In this document: positions 54,030 through 62,246 of the stretch, piece after piece | How positions within the stretch are numbered: the first letter of the stretch is position 1 | Layout of the letters: the number at the start of each line of letters is the position of its first letter | Assembly (NCBI GenBank): GCA_003521815.1 | Contig: DPHE01000079.1 | Span: 1 to 62,246, forward strand | Direction of reading: 5' to 3' | Source: Colwellia sp. | GTDB lineage: Bacteria; Pseudomonadota; Gammaproteobacteria; Enterobacterales; Alteromonadaceae | Length of the DNA: 62,246 nt | The notes under the pieces: generated by a model | Told to the model about the DNA's origin: nothing | The model's input: the letters and a program-made list of their open reading frames with translations, nothing else | Databases searched by the model: none | Position numbers and translations under genes: made by a program

Positions 54030-56525
54030 CTACACGGCTTTATTTTTCTCTGCTAAGGCTATGCACACACTAGCCTTAGCAACCGAATCAGGGTTCAATG
54101 AAATTGAATCAATACCACATTCCACTAAAAATTCGGCAAATTCAGGATGATCGGAAGGAGCCTGTCCACATATACCTACTTTACAACCACACTCATGAGC
54201 AACTTTTATCACCTGTGCAATCATAATTTTAACAGCATCATTTCTAGCATCAAATAAATCTTTTAACTCAGTAGAATCGCGGTCTATTCCTAAAACAAGC
54301 TGTGTTAAATCATTACTACCAATAGAAAATCCATCAAAACGCTGGGCAAATTCTTCTGCCAGAATAATATTTGACGGTATTTCACACATGACATAAACCT
54401 GCAAACCATTTTCGTCCCGCATTAGCCCGGCCTCACTCATTACAGTAAGTACTTTATCTGCTTCATTTGGTGTTCGACAAAACGGGATCATCACAATGAC
54501 GTTATCAAAGCCCATTTTCTCACGTACTTTAACAATCGCTCCACATTCCAACATAAAAGCTTCGCGATAAAGTTTATGGTAATACCGTGAGGCTCCTCGT
54601 AAACCTAGCATGGGATTTTCTTCCGTGAGTTCAAAAAATTCCCCCCCCAATAAACCGCAATATTCGTTAGACTTAAAATCTGACATTCGAACAATGACAG
54701 GTTTTGGGTATTGCGAAGCGGCAATTTTAGCGACGCCAAGAGAAAGATTATCAACAAAATAATCAGCTCCTTTTTTGTAGCCTCGACATAACTCGGTAAT
54801 TTTTTGCTTCACTTTACAGTCAGTTACTTTCTCAGGATGGAGTAATGCCATAGGATGAACGGCTATTTGACTGGAAATAATAAATTCTATTCGCGTTAAA
54901 CCTATGCCAGCAACGGGTAATGAGCTCCATTTGAAAATACCATCGGGCATAGCCGCATTAATCATAATATCTGTGTTGGTATGAGGTATGTCACCCAAAT
55001 TAACCTCTTGAGTCTCAAACGCTAATTCTCCCTCATAAACAAGTCCAAGTGCACCTTGAGCGCAACTTAATGTTACTTCTTGATTATTTTGCAAAACTTG
55101 AGTCGCATTTTCACAGCCTACAATAGCCGCAATTTTTAACTCTCGACTCACAATAGCAGCATGACTTGTTGGTCCACCAGTATCGGTAATAATACCCGCG
55201 GCTTTGCGCATTAAAGGTAACCAGTCTGGATCTGTTCTTTGAGTGACCAACATGGCACCCTCAGGAAAGTGTTCCACATCTTCAGGGTTGAGAACTTTAA
55301 ACACTTTACCCGTTGCAATAGCACTGCCAATACTAGCACCCTGCACAAGTATTTTAGATTTTTCTTTTAGTTTATAATTAACTAATACCGCATGATTTTT
55401 CTGCGATTCTACCGTTTCAGGACGCGCCTGAACAATATAAAGTTGCCCTGAAGCAGTGTCTTTTGCCCATTCCATATCCATCGCTTTGCCGTAATGCTTC
55501 TCTATTATTACTGCCCAGTTAGCCAGTTGCAGTACTTCATCGTCAGATAAAACTAAACTTTTACGTTCCTCGATACTAGTCACCAGTGTTTCAGTATTTT
55601 CTTCGCCTTTATTGATATTTTGAATTTTATCAAAGTCTACAAAGCACATTTTCTCTAATTTACTCCCACATTTTTTTTCAATAATAGGAATAAACTTGTG
55701 CTGTTTTTGACTAGATGTCAATTTTATATTCTGTTCTAACAAAGGCTTAAAAACCATAAATCTATCTGGCGTAACGCTACCTTTTACTATCGTTTCGCCT
55801 AATCCCCAAGCACCATTAATTTCAACCACCTCACTAAAACCTGTTTCGGTATCAAGCGTGAACATAACCCCTGCCGCTTGGGAGTTAATCATCTGTTGTA
55901 TACCAACCGACAAGGCGACTTTTTGATGTTCAAAACCCTGCTTTTCTCGATAGATAATGGCTCTGTCGGTATAAAGCGAAGCAAAGCACTGTTTACATGC
56001 GTTAAGTAAATTATCATTACCGGTAATATTTAAATAACTTTCTTGCTGCCCTGCAAAGCTTGCTTCGGGTAAATCCTCTGCTGTTGCTGAGCTTCTTACG
56101 GCGACACTAGCTTGATATGAATTTTGGCGTGTGAGATCATTTTGATTGAGTCTGTCACTTTGACTTTGTTGTATTCTCTTTGATAGGTCTTGATAGGCTT
56201 GAATAATTTCACTACTTTGTTGATCGGTAAAGTCACCATTAGCAATTAAGGATCTAATGGCGCTGCCAGCAATGGCCAACGTTTGTTGCCCTGATTCATA
56301 TGCATTGATATGGTGTTTTATTTTCTCATTAAGTTTATTTTGTTGTAAAAATTCAATGAACAATTGTGCGCTGATAGCAAAGCCAATAGGAACCCGCACT
56401 TCTGTTTCACTCATATTGCTAATCATTTCGCCTAAACTGGCATTTTTTCCGCCCACTTGTTCAAGATTTGCAAGACTTAACTGCTCAAACCAAAAAATAG
56501 TTTGCTCCTGTTGTTTTGACTGCAT
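54030..56525 (-). CDS. ppsA: Phosphoenolpyruvate synthase
   Basis: PpsA turns pyruvate and ATP into PEP, AMP and phosphate. The 831-residue enzyme has the N-terminal ATP-grasp domain (VGGKNASLGEMISN; SVAVRSSATAEDLPEASFAGQQES), the swivelling His in GGPTSHAAIVSREL and the C-terminal PEP/pyruvate domain (MIPFCRT; CEIPSNIILAEEFA; GSNDLTQLVLGIDRDS; ICGQAPSDHPEF with the active Cys). E. coli PpsA is 792 residues. The ATG at 56525 has a GGGAG site nine bases upstream; two earlier in-frame ATGs lack one. Last gene of the minus-strand operon. Confidence 0.95.
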   Translation of the reverse strand: MQSKQQEQTIFWFEQLSLANLEQVGGKNASLGEMISNMSETEVRVPIGFAISAQLFIEFLQQNKLNEKIKHHINAYESGQQTLAIAGSAIRSLIANGDFTDQQSSEIIQAYQDLSKRIQQSQSDRLNQNDLTRQNSYQASVAVRSSATAEDLPEASFAGQQESYLNITGNDNLLNACKQCFASLYTDRAIIYREKQGFEHQKVALSVGIQQMINSQAAGVMFTLDTETGFSEVVEINGAWGLGETIVKGSVTPDRFMVFKPLLEQNIKLTSSQKQHKFIPIIEKKCGSKLEKMCFVDFDKIQNINKGEENTETLVTSIEERKSLVLSDDEVLQLANWAVIIEKHYGKAMDMEWAKDTASGQLYIVQARPETVESQKNHAVLVNYKLKEKSKILVQGASIGSAIATGKVFKVLNPEDVEHFPEGAMLVTQRTDPDWLPLMRKAAGIITDTGGPTSHAAIVSRELKIAAIVGCENATQVLQNNQEVTLSCAQGALGLVYEGELAFETQEVNLGDIPHTNTDIMINAAMPDGIFKWSSLPVAGIGLTRIEFIISSQIAVHPMALLHPEKVTDCKVKQKITELCRGYKKGADYFVDNLSLGVAKIAASQYPKPVIVRMSDFKSNEYCGLLGGEFFELTEENPMLGLRGASRYYHKLYREAFMLECGAIVKVREKMGFDNVIVMIPFCRTPNEADKVLTVMSEAGLMRDENGLQVYVMCEIPSNIILAEEFAQRFDGFSIGSNDLTQLVLGIDRDSTELKDLFDARNDAVKIMIAQVIKVAHECGCKVGICGQAPSDHPEFAEFLVECGIDSISLNPDSVAKASVCIALAEKNKAV

Positions 56526-56570
56526 ATTGATCATCTCCCTCATATTTAAAAAAAGACTATAAACTCAACT

Positions 56571-56822
56571 TTACTTTCTCTGAATGTTAATCTTAAGAAA
56601 AGCCAAAGCGCTATTAAAACTATGAAACTGCGGGTAATCGCCCTCAATAATTTTTGTCCCTGTTAATTTTTGTAATGCAGCTAAATAATTAATAAAATCC
56701 ATAGAGTCTAAATCGCATTCCTCGCGGATATCTTCATCAAAATCAATAGTATTTTGTTCCATTTCAGGCGCTACTTCTTGTATGGCCTCAATAATAAAAC
56801 GCTGTATTTCTGTCGTGTTCAT
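56571..56822 (-). CDS. Acyl carrier protein-like protein
   Basis: The 83-residue acidic helical protein has the phosphopantetheine-site DLDSMDF (Ser at about 40) and a third helix with the ACP pattern. It overlaps the E2 gene by 4 bp (ATGA), so it is translated together with the dehydrogenase genes. ACPs in such clusters may take an acyl group from the complex or the synthetase; the partner is not known. Confidence 0.9.
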   Translation of the reverse strand: MNTTEIQRFIIEAIQEVAPEMEQNTIDFDEDIREECDLDSMDFINYLAALQKLTGTKIIEGDYPQFHSFNSALAFLKINIQRK

Positions 56823-58069
56823 AATTGCCCCGGTTTTTGTAAAATTTTAGCTAAGCTATTTAGAAACTTCGCCGCTAACATGCCGTCAACCACTCGATGA
56901 TCTGCACTTAAACAAACAGTTAATTGCTCACCAACATTAATATAATCGCCACACACTTGGGGTACTTTATTCACTTTACCAAAACCAATAATAGCTACTT
57001 GCGGTGGATAAATAATACCAAATACGCGGTCAGCTCCGCGTTCACCCATATTGGTTATAGTAATAGTGGCGTTCATTAATTCTGAACTACGTAAACGTTC
57101 ACCACGTTCAATTGCTCGACTTCGACTCGTCATATCTCGTACAGAAAACATAATTTCTGGCACTGATAACTGTTCGACCTTTAGTAATGCAGGCACTACC
57201 ACACCACCTGTACGCAAACTAATAACATTAGCGATATTGATCTCATTCGCTTGCTCAAAGCGATTATTTCGGTAAAATCCATTTAAGCTAGGGTATTTCC
57301 TTAACGTTATGGCAATTGCTTTTAGTAACAGTGCAATAAGTAAAATATGCTCTTTGGGCGTTTTATCATAATTCGATTGCTGTAACCATTGTTGCGCTTT
57401 ATTGATAGGCACATCTAAACTCAGGTAGAAATGTGGGATTTCTTGTTTAGACTTAGTCATACCAGCGGAAATTGCGCTACGCATGTTTGTTAACAGATCA
57501 CCATCAGTCAAAAGTGATTTTTGAGTTATCTGCGCAATATCCTTTAGTATGACTGCACCATTAGAGCCACTGCCTTGAATAGCCGATAAATCAAGTTGCT
57601 GCGATTTCGCTATTTTACGAACAACGGGAGAAGCAAGCACAGTATTGACATAGGTGCTTATGTTGAGCTTTTGAGTATGACTTTTCCGCGGCTTTATTAA
57701 TTGTTTGTCCGTCAACGGTTCTATTGAGAGTAAAACACGATCATCGATTATTTGTTCGGTGGTTACTTGCTTGACAATAGATCGTCGTTGTTTTGATTCA
57801 TTTGGCGATTCTTCTGCAGTGTTTTTTTTCGTAGCTATCGTAGCCAAAACAGTACCCACATCAACAGTTTTTAGCGGTTTTACTAACAATTGGGTTATAA
57901 TGCCATCATGATACACTTCCATATCAATGGCACCTTTTTGTGTTTCAAGCACAGCAATGACATCTCCCTGTTTTACCCTATCACCCACCTTAATTAACCA
58001 CTCTACCAACATGCCCTCGGTCATATCAGCGCCCAGTGACGGCATGGTAATATCTATGGATTTTGTCAT
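56819..58069 (-). CDS. 2-oxo acid dehydrogenase E2 (dihydrolipoamide acyltransferase)
   Basis: The 416-residue protein has one lipoyl domain (ITMPSLGADMTEGMLVEWLIKVGD; lipoyl Lys in ETQKGAIDMEV), a peripheral-subunit binding domain (about 143-178: VLASPVVRKIAKSQQLDLSAIQGSG) and the catalytic domain ending ADHRVVDGMLAAKFL. The GAID form of the lipoyl motif is more like the E2 of acetoin or pyruvate enzymes than branched-chain ones. It receives acetyl groups from E1 and passes them to CoA. It starts 48 bp after E1beta. Confidence 0.93.
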   Translation of the reverse strand: MTKSIDITMPSLGADMTEGMLVEWLIKVGDRVKQGDVIAVLETQKGAIDMEVYHDGIITQLLVKPLKTVDVGTVLATIATKKNTAEESPNESKQRRSIVKQVTTEQIIDDRVLLSIEPLTDKQLIKPRKSHTQKLNISTYVNTVLASPVVRKIAKSQQLDLSAIQGSGSNGAVILKDIAQITQKSLLTDGDLLTNMRSAISAGMTKSKQEIPHFYLSLDVPINKAQQWLQQSNYDKTPKEHILLIALLLKAIAITLRKYPSLNGFYRNNRFEQANEINIANVISLRTGGVVVPALLKVEQLSVPEIMFSVRDMTSRSRAIERGERLRSSELMNATITITNMGERGADRVFGIIYPPQVAIIGFGKVNKVPQVCGDYINVGEQLTVCLSADHRVVDGMLAAKFLNSLAKILQKPGQL

Positions 58070-58117
58070 AAGTGTATTTTCTCAATTTTAGTTAATTGCT
58101 AAACCTTGCGTTTATCT

Positions 58118-59119
58118 TCATTCATTACCTTCAAGGAGACTTTGCGCACAACTAATGATTTGTTCGATCTGAGGTAAAGCGGCTTTTTCAAGATGACTTG
58201 GATAAGGAATGGGTACTTCCTCAGTACAAATACGCTGTACGGGCGCATCTAAATACCAAAAAGCTTGCTCCATAATAATGGCACTGAGTTCGCCCGCTAA
58301 ACTGCCAGTTTTCCAGCCTTCATCAATAATAATAGCTCGATGTGTTTTTTTAACACTGGCTAAAATTGTACTGATATCTAACGGACGTAAACAACGTAAA
58401 TCCAAAACTTCAACGTTAATATTTAATGCTTCAAGCTCAGATGCTGCCATCAATACTTTAGGCAAACTGCCACCATAGGTAAGTAAGGTAATATCTGTAC
58501 CTTGCTTACGTACTAAGGCTTTTTCCATACCGGCTTCTGGCTCGCTAAATACCTCACCTTGGCTATTTAATAACATCACATGTTCAAAAATAATAACTGG
58601 ATCTGGATCTTGTATTGCTTGTAGTAGCATATAACGAGCATCGGTATGTGTTGCAGGGCTTAAGACTTTTAAACCTGGAATATGTGAGTATAAATTCTCC
58701 CAGCTATGAGAATGCTGCGCGGCAAGTTGTAAGCCTGCACCGGATGCCATGCGAATAACAACGGGCACATTAAGTTGACCGCCTGACATATGACGTAAGG
58801 TGGCGGCGCTATTTACGATTTGGTCCATCGCCAACAAGCTGAAATTAACCGTCATTATTTCCACTATAGGTCGCATACCACCCAACGCAGCACCTATACC
58901 AACACCGACAAATCCAGACTCGCATAGTGGGGTATCGATAATTCGATCTTCTCCATATTGTTCAAATAAGCCCTTACTAACACCATAACAACCACCATAA
59001 CGACCAACATCTTCACCCATTAAAAATGTCCGTTCATCATCGTTAAGGCATTGTTCAATACTTGCGCGCAAGGCTTCACGGTAAGTCATTTTTTGACTGT
59101 TTTTTCTTTGCCAATTCAT
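58118..59119 (-). CDS. Pyruvate/2-oxo acid dehydrogenase E1 beta
   Basis: The 333-residue beta subunit has MTYREALRASIEQCLNDDERTFLMGEDVGRYGG, DTPLCESGFVGVGIGAALGGMRPI, and HSHSWENLYSHIPGLKVLSPAT, the typical E1beta series, and ends VPIPYPSHLEKAALPQ. It overlaps E1alpha by 4 bp. AAGGAGG precedes its ATG. The clear homology is to pyruvate or acetoin E1beta; the substrate is most likely pyruvate given the ppsA and synthetase neighbours. Confidence 0.94.
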   Translation of the reverse strand: MNWQRKNSQKMTYREALRASIEQCLNDDERTFLMGEDVGRYGGCYGVSKGLFEQYGEDRIIDTPLCESGFVGVGIGAALGGMRPIVEIMTVNFSLLAMDQIVNSAATLRHMSGGQLNVPVVIRMASGAGLQLAAQHSHSWENLYSHIPGLKVLSPATHTDARYMLLQAIQDPDPVIIFEHVMLLNSQGEVFSEPEAGMEKALVRKQGTDITLLTYGGSLPKVLMAASELEALNINVEVLDLRCLRPLDISTILASVKKTHRAIIIDEGWKTGSLAGELSAIIMEQAFWYLDAPVQRICTEEVPIPYPSHLEKAALPQIEQIISCAQSLLEGNE

Positions 59120-60135
59120 GCCAAACCTCCTTGATCAGCCTTAACCTTTATTTCCTGTGCGGATGGGCTATAAACATCTTTACAAAGATCCGATACAGGT
59201 TCCCATTTCCCTTGCTCGGCAAAATTAATTGCTTCGATAATTTCTTTCTTTATTTGTGATTCAATTACATTTAAGTCTTTTTCATTAAGTTGGTGGTTTT
59301 GTATTAGCCAGTGCTTTAATTGCATAACAGGACCATGTTTTTTCCATTCTTCTACTTCTTCTTTATCACGGTACAACTGCCCATCAAAACTTGAATGACC
59401 ACGAAAACGATAAGTTTGACATTCTAAAAAATAAGGTTGTTGATGAGTTCTAATGTGCTCAACTGCCTTAGTAGTCGACGCTTCCACGTCGACTACATTC
59501 ATACCATCAACTTGAAATACTGGCATTCCGTAACTTTGTGCTTTTTTGGCAATATTAGTTTCTGATTCAGATAAGGCTAATGAGGTTCCCATGGCATAAC
59601 GATTGTTTTCACAAATAAACAGCACAGGTAATTTCCATAACACCGTTAGGTTCATCGATTCATGAAATTCACCTTCTGCCACAGCCCCTTCGCCAAAAAA
59701 ACATACGGTTATTGCTGTTTTTTTTAGTTTTTTATTGGCAAAAGCTAAACCTGCGGCTAAAGGTAAACCACCTCCAACAATGGCATTACCGCCATAAAAG
59801 TGCTGTTTTTTATCAAACAAGTGCATTGATCCCCCGCGACCTTTACTGCAACCATTAGTGCGGCCATACATTTCAGCCAACACAGACTTCATTGATAAAC
59901 CACGAGCAAGTGCATGACCATGTTCACGATAAGTAGCCACAATTTCATCTTGTGGTAAAAGTGCAGCCATAACACCAACGGCTATAGCTTCTTCACCAAT
60001 ATAAAGGTGTAGAAATCCTCGTATTTTTTCTTGCGCATAAAGCTCTGCACATTTTTCTTCAAAAAGGCGGATACGTAACATTTGTTTTAATTGTTCAAGT
60101 AAGTGTGCTTTATCAAGATGCAATTTATCATTCAT
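59116..60135 (-). CDS. Pyruvate/2-oxo acid dehydrogenase E1 alpha
   Basis: The 339-residue thiamine-diphosphate subunit has RIRLFEEKCAELYAQEKIRGFLHLYIGEEAIAVG, the phosphorylation-loop-like GRGGSMHLFDKK, and the TPP motif CFFGEGAVAEGEFHESMNLTVLWKLPVLFICENN (GEG instead of GDG). It forms the alpha2beta2 E1 with the next gene. It starts 38 bp after the synthetase stop. No E3 gene follows the E2, so dihydrolipoamide dehydrogenase must come from elsewhere. Confidence 0.94.
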   Translation of the reverse strand: MNDKLHLDKAHLLEQLKQMLRIRLFEEKCAELYAQEKIRGFLHLYIGEEAIAVGVMAALLPQDEIVATYREHGHALARGLSMKSVLAEMYGRTNGCSKGRGGSMHLFDKKQHFYGGNAIVGGGLPLAAGLAFANKKLKKTAITVCFFGEGAVAEGEFHESMNLTVLWKLPVLFICENNRYAMGTSLALSESETNIAKKAQSYGMPVFQVDGMNVVDVEASTTKAVEHIRTHQQPYFLECQTYRFRGHSSFDGQLYRDKEEVEEWKKHGPVMQLKHWLIQNHQLNEKDLNVIESQIKKEIIEAINFAEQGKWEPVSDLCKDVYSPSAQEIKVKADQGGLA

Positions 60136-60172
60136 TTTTTATCACTCTTTTTCATTACTTTATTATTGATAA

Positions 60173-61951
60173 TTACTGTTCATCACTTTCTAAGGTGGAA
60201 ATATCACCTTCTGGTAAATTGAGTTCACGCGCCTTTAATAAACGCCGCATTATTTTGCCACTGCGAGTTTTAGGTAAATTTTGTCGAAAAACTATTTCTT
60301 TAGGCGCAACTGCTGCTCCTAATTTTTTACGAGCGAACCCCTTTAGTTCTTTTAGTAATACAGCTAAGTTATCCCCACTGCATTCAACATCAGGGTTTAA
60401 TGCCACATAGGCTTTAACAATTTCACCGGCTATTTCATCAGGTATACCAATTACTCCGACCTCAGCAACAGCTTCATGCTCCATAAGAGCACTTTCAACC
60501 TCAAATGGACCAATTAAATGGCCCGATGATTTGATCAAATCATCGACACGACCAACAAACCAGTAATAACCTTGTGAGTCACGCTTAGCGAGATCCCCAG
60601 TTAAATACCAACCATCTTGAAAACATTTTTGATATTTTTCTTCGCGATGCAAATAGCCACGAAACATTGATGGCCAACCTTGCTTTAATGCCAGCTCGCC
60701 AATTTCCATATTTTTATTTATCGTTTGAACATGCCCTTGTTCATTACGTTTGACAATAGCTGCTGTGATGCCGGGTAACGGCAAGCCCATTGAGCCTGGT
60801 TTTATTGGCTGACTAGCAAAATTTGCTATCATGATGGCGCCTGTTTCTGTTTGCCACCAGTTATCATGAAAAGGTAAACCAAGCACTTTTTCGCTCCATC
60901 GTACTGCCTCAGCATTCAAGGGTTCACCAACACTAGCTATAAAAGTTAAGCTGGATAAATCATACTGATCACGAATTTCAACGCCTGCTTTCATCAACAT
61001 GCGAATAGCGGTTGGAGCGGTATACCAAACCGTTATTTTTTGCTTCTGTAAAATGTGGTACCAACGTTCAACATCAAATTCGGCTTCATCGACAATCATG
61101 GTGACACCAAGACAAAGTGGTGCAATTATGCCGTATGAAGTTCCAGTCACCCAACCAGGATCAGCAGTACACCAATAAATGTCTTCTTGTTGCAAATTTA
61201 ATGCGTACTTTGCCGAAGATTGATGGACAACAACTGCCTGATGTACATGAATCACACCTTTAGGTTTACCTGTTGTACCACTCGTAAAATGTAATAAGGC
61301 CATATCATTGCCATGTGTGTTAGCACATGGATATTTTGAATCCGCATTGGTCATTAGCTCTACTAACCAATAACAACCTTCATCTAACTCACTACCAGAG
61401 GAGTCTGTGCCACTTGATTTTTCAGGATTGTCGATGAATAATATGACTTTAAGGTGAGCTAATTCATGCCTCCAAGCAGCAATTTTTTTGTGATATAAAC
61501 TCTTTGTAGTGATCAATATATTAGCTTCGCCTATCTCCATGCGCGAACGAATAGGCTCAGGCCCAAAGGCAGAAAATAAAGGGGTATAAACCCCACCAAA
61601 CTTTAACGTGCCTAGTGCCGAAATATAAAGTAATGGTAATCTCCCCACTAAACTAAATACTTGCACCCTTTGTTCAAAACCAAGCTTAGCTAACACACTC
61701 GCAAAAAGACTAGTTTGTTCTGCTAAATCACGGTAACTATAATCAATTAATTGTTCACCTTTACCTAGCCAGCGTAATGCTACTTTATTTTCAATTGCAG
61801 TATTCAAATGTTTATCAACAGCTTGATAAGTAATATTGAGGATTTTTTTCGGGTCTGTTTGCCAATTAAAATCATCACAAGATTGGTGATAATCATATAG
61901 ATTCACACTACTCCTGCGATAGGACTTTTTAAGTATGATATTTTCAGACAT
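60173..61951 (-). CDS. AMP-forming acyl-CoA synthetase (acetyl-CoA synthetase-like)
   Basis: The 592-residue enzyme has the P-loop LLHFTSGTTGKPKGVIHVH, DNWWQTETGAIMI, the hinge WYLTGDLAKRDSQGYYWFVGRVDDLIKSSGHLIGPFEVE, and the acetyl-Lys site KTRSGKIMRRLL. It is of the acetate/propionate type but 50-60 residues shorter than usual Acs. It would form acetyl-CoA from acetate, ATP and CoA. First gene of the operon acs-E1alpha-E1beta-E2-ACP-ppsA; an FNR-type site lies about 73 bp upstream. I start at ATG 61951, two codons after a TTG. Confidence 0.9.
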   Translation of the reverse strand: MSENIILKKSYRRSSVNLYDYHQSCDDFNWQTDPKKILNITYQAVDKHLNTAIENKVALRWLGKGEQLIDYSYRDLAEQTSLFASVLAKLGFEQRVQVFSLVGRLPLLYISALGTLKFGGVYTPLFSAFGPEPIRSRMEIGEANILITTKSLYHKKIAAWRHELAHLKVILFIDNPEKSSGTDSSGSELDEGCYWLVELMTNADSKYPCANTHGNDMALLHFTSGTTGKPKGVIHVHQAVVVHQSSAKYALNLQQEDIYWCTADPGWVTGTSYGIIAPLCLGVTMIVDEAEFDVERWYHILQKQKITVWYTAPTAIRMLMKAGVEIRDQYDLSSLTFIASVGEPLNAEAVRWSEKVLGLPFHDNWWQTETGAIMIANFASQPIKPGSMGLPLPGITAAIVKRNEQGHVQTINKNMEIGELALKQGWPSMFRGYLHREEKYQKCFQDGWYLTGDLAKRDSQGYYWFVGRVDDLIKSSGHLIGPFEVESALMEHEAVAEVGVIGIPDEIAGEIVKAYVALNPDVECSGDNLAVLLKELKGFARKKLGAAVAPKEIVFRQNLPKTRSGKIMRRLLKARELNLPEGDISTLESDEQ

Positions 61952-62023
61952 GAACAAAAACTCATTTCAGCAAACGATGACAAAAAGTATAGTGTTTATC
62001 TGATTTTTTTAGACAATTTTTAC

Positions 62024-62035
62024 TGATATATATCA
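62024..62035. promoter_or_regulatory. FNR/Anr-type site upstream of the synthetase-PDH operon
   Basis: TGAT-ATAT-ATCA followed by A on the right gives nine of ten bases of the FNR consensus. The near edge lies 72 bp before the ATG at 61951. The remaining 211 bp up to the window end show no gene. Confidence 0.7.
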
Positions 62036-62246
62036 AGTATAGACAAAATAAATAAGAGAGCTGTAAGGTAATAACTTAATAGAAGTACCGTTCAAAATTT
62101 AAGGAAAAACAGCATAAATATTGAAAGTAATTGATAAAATATATAGCTGTTACAAATTAAAATGTATATTGAATAGTAATAGAGATATAAGGAGGCTTCT
62201 TTGAGTTTTAATGGGACATGAAATTGTAGTGGTCAAGTAAAACTGG

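Noticed and set aside
62190..62246. Gene start after AAGGAGG near the window end
   Set aside because: The TTG and ATG frames that follow hit stop codons after six and nine codons.

Overview
The window looks like chromosome of a marine gammaproteobacterium of the Alteromonadales, most likely Colwellia, Thalassotalea or a close relative. The base composition is AT-rich. The evidence is gene content and synteny: divergent bioA | bioBFCD, the yejK / yejL-yejM divergent pair, sppA and ydjA as near neighbours, a PBPRA1643-type SEC-C protein, and an oleA-type thiolase. This assignment is from recognition of protein families, not from a database search.

Region 1 (1-9 kb) holds small single genes: a LysE-type permease relic, a VOC protein, a YkgJ-type cysteine-cluster protein, a HAD dehalogenase, a SEC-C protein, an alpha/beta hydrolase and an SMI1/KNR4 protein. 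It continues with sppA (a C-terminal remnant of ansA survives beside it), a DoxX protein, a 42-residue membrane protein and ydjA. Region 2 (9-16 kb) is asnS plus the complete biotin-ring and pimelate-methyltransferase set bioA | bioB-bioF-bioC-bioD. Region 3 (16-28.9 kb) carries an orphan HicB, a standalone FtsZ paralogue followed by a zinc-ribbon protein, a frameshifted PsiE-like gene, a carboxylesterase, an orphan oleA, a 5'-truncated SQR-type flavoprotein, tRNA-Pro(GGG), the yejMLK genes, pyrC, a long QueD-like protein and an M23 peptidase.

Region 4 (28.9-35.8 kb) is an accessory, recombination-rich stretch. It has a tyrosine integrase, a LexA box with umuD-umuC, a recX-like gene, about 870 bp without an evident gene but with three large perfect inverted repeats, a second tyrosine recombinase whose gene is bracketed by two related TAAGTCC...GGACTTA palindromes, an ISAs1 transposase scrap, a phosphoribosyltransferase and a Nudix hydrolase.

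Region 5 (36-62 kb) is the most striking part. Four near-identical TGAT-N4-ATCA sites (FNR/Anr type) lie 58-87 bp upstream of start codons at 36.1, 49.6, 53.4 and 62.0 kb. The genes between them are NfeD protease, slipin, two paralogous mono-haem lipoproteins, a beta-CASP MBL nuclease, a universal stress protein, an HlyD + ATPase + two-permease exporter, a bacterial AMP/thymidine phosphorylase, a PRPP synthetase, an SGNH esterase, a channel with a degenerate K+ filter, a P-type cation ATPase, and an operon of acyl-CoA synthetase, pyruvate-dehydrogenase-type E1alpha/E1beta/E2 without E3, a dedicated acyl carrier protein and PEP synthase. The inferred theme is a low-oxygen or energy-stress regulon that salvages nucleotides, redirects acetyl-CoA/pyruvate/PEP flux and protects the envelope. 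The sites and gene identities are read from sequence; the joint function is inference.
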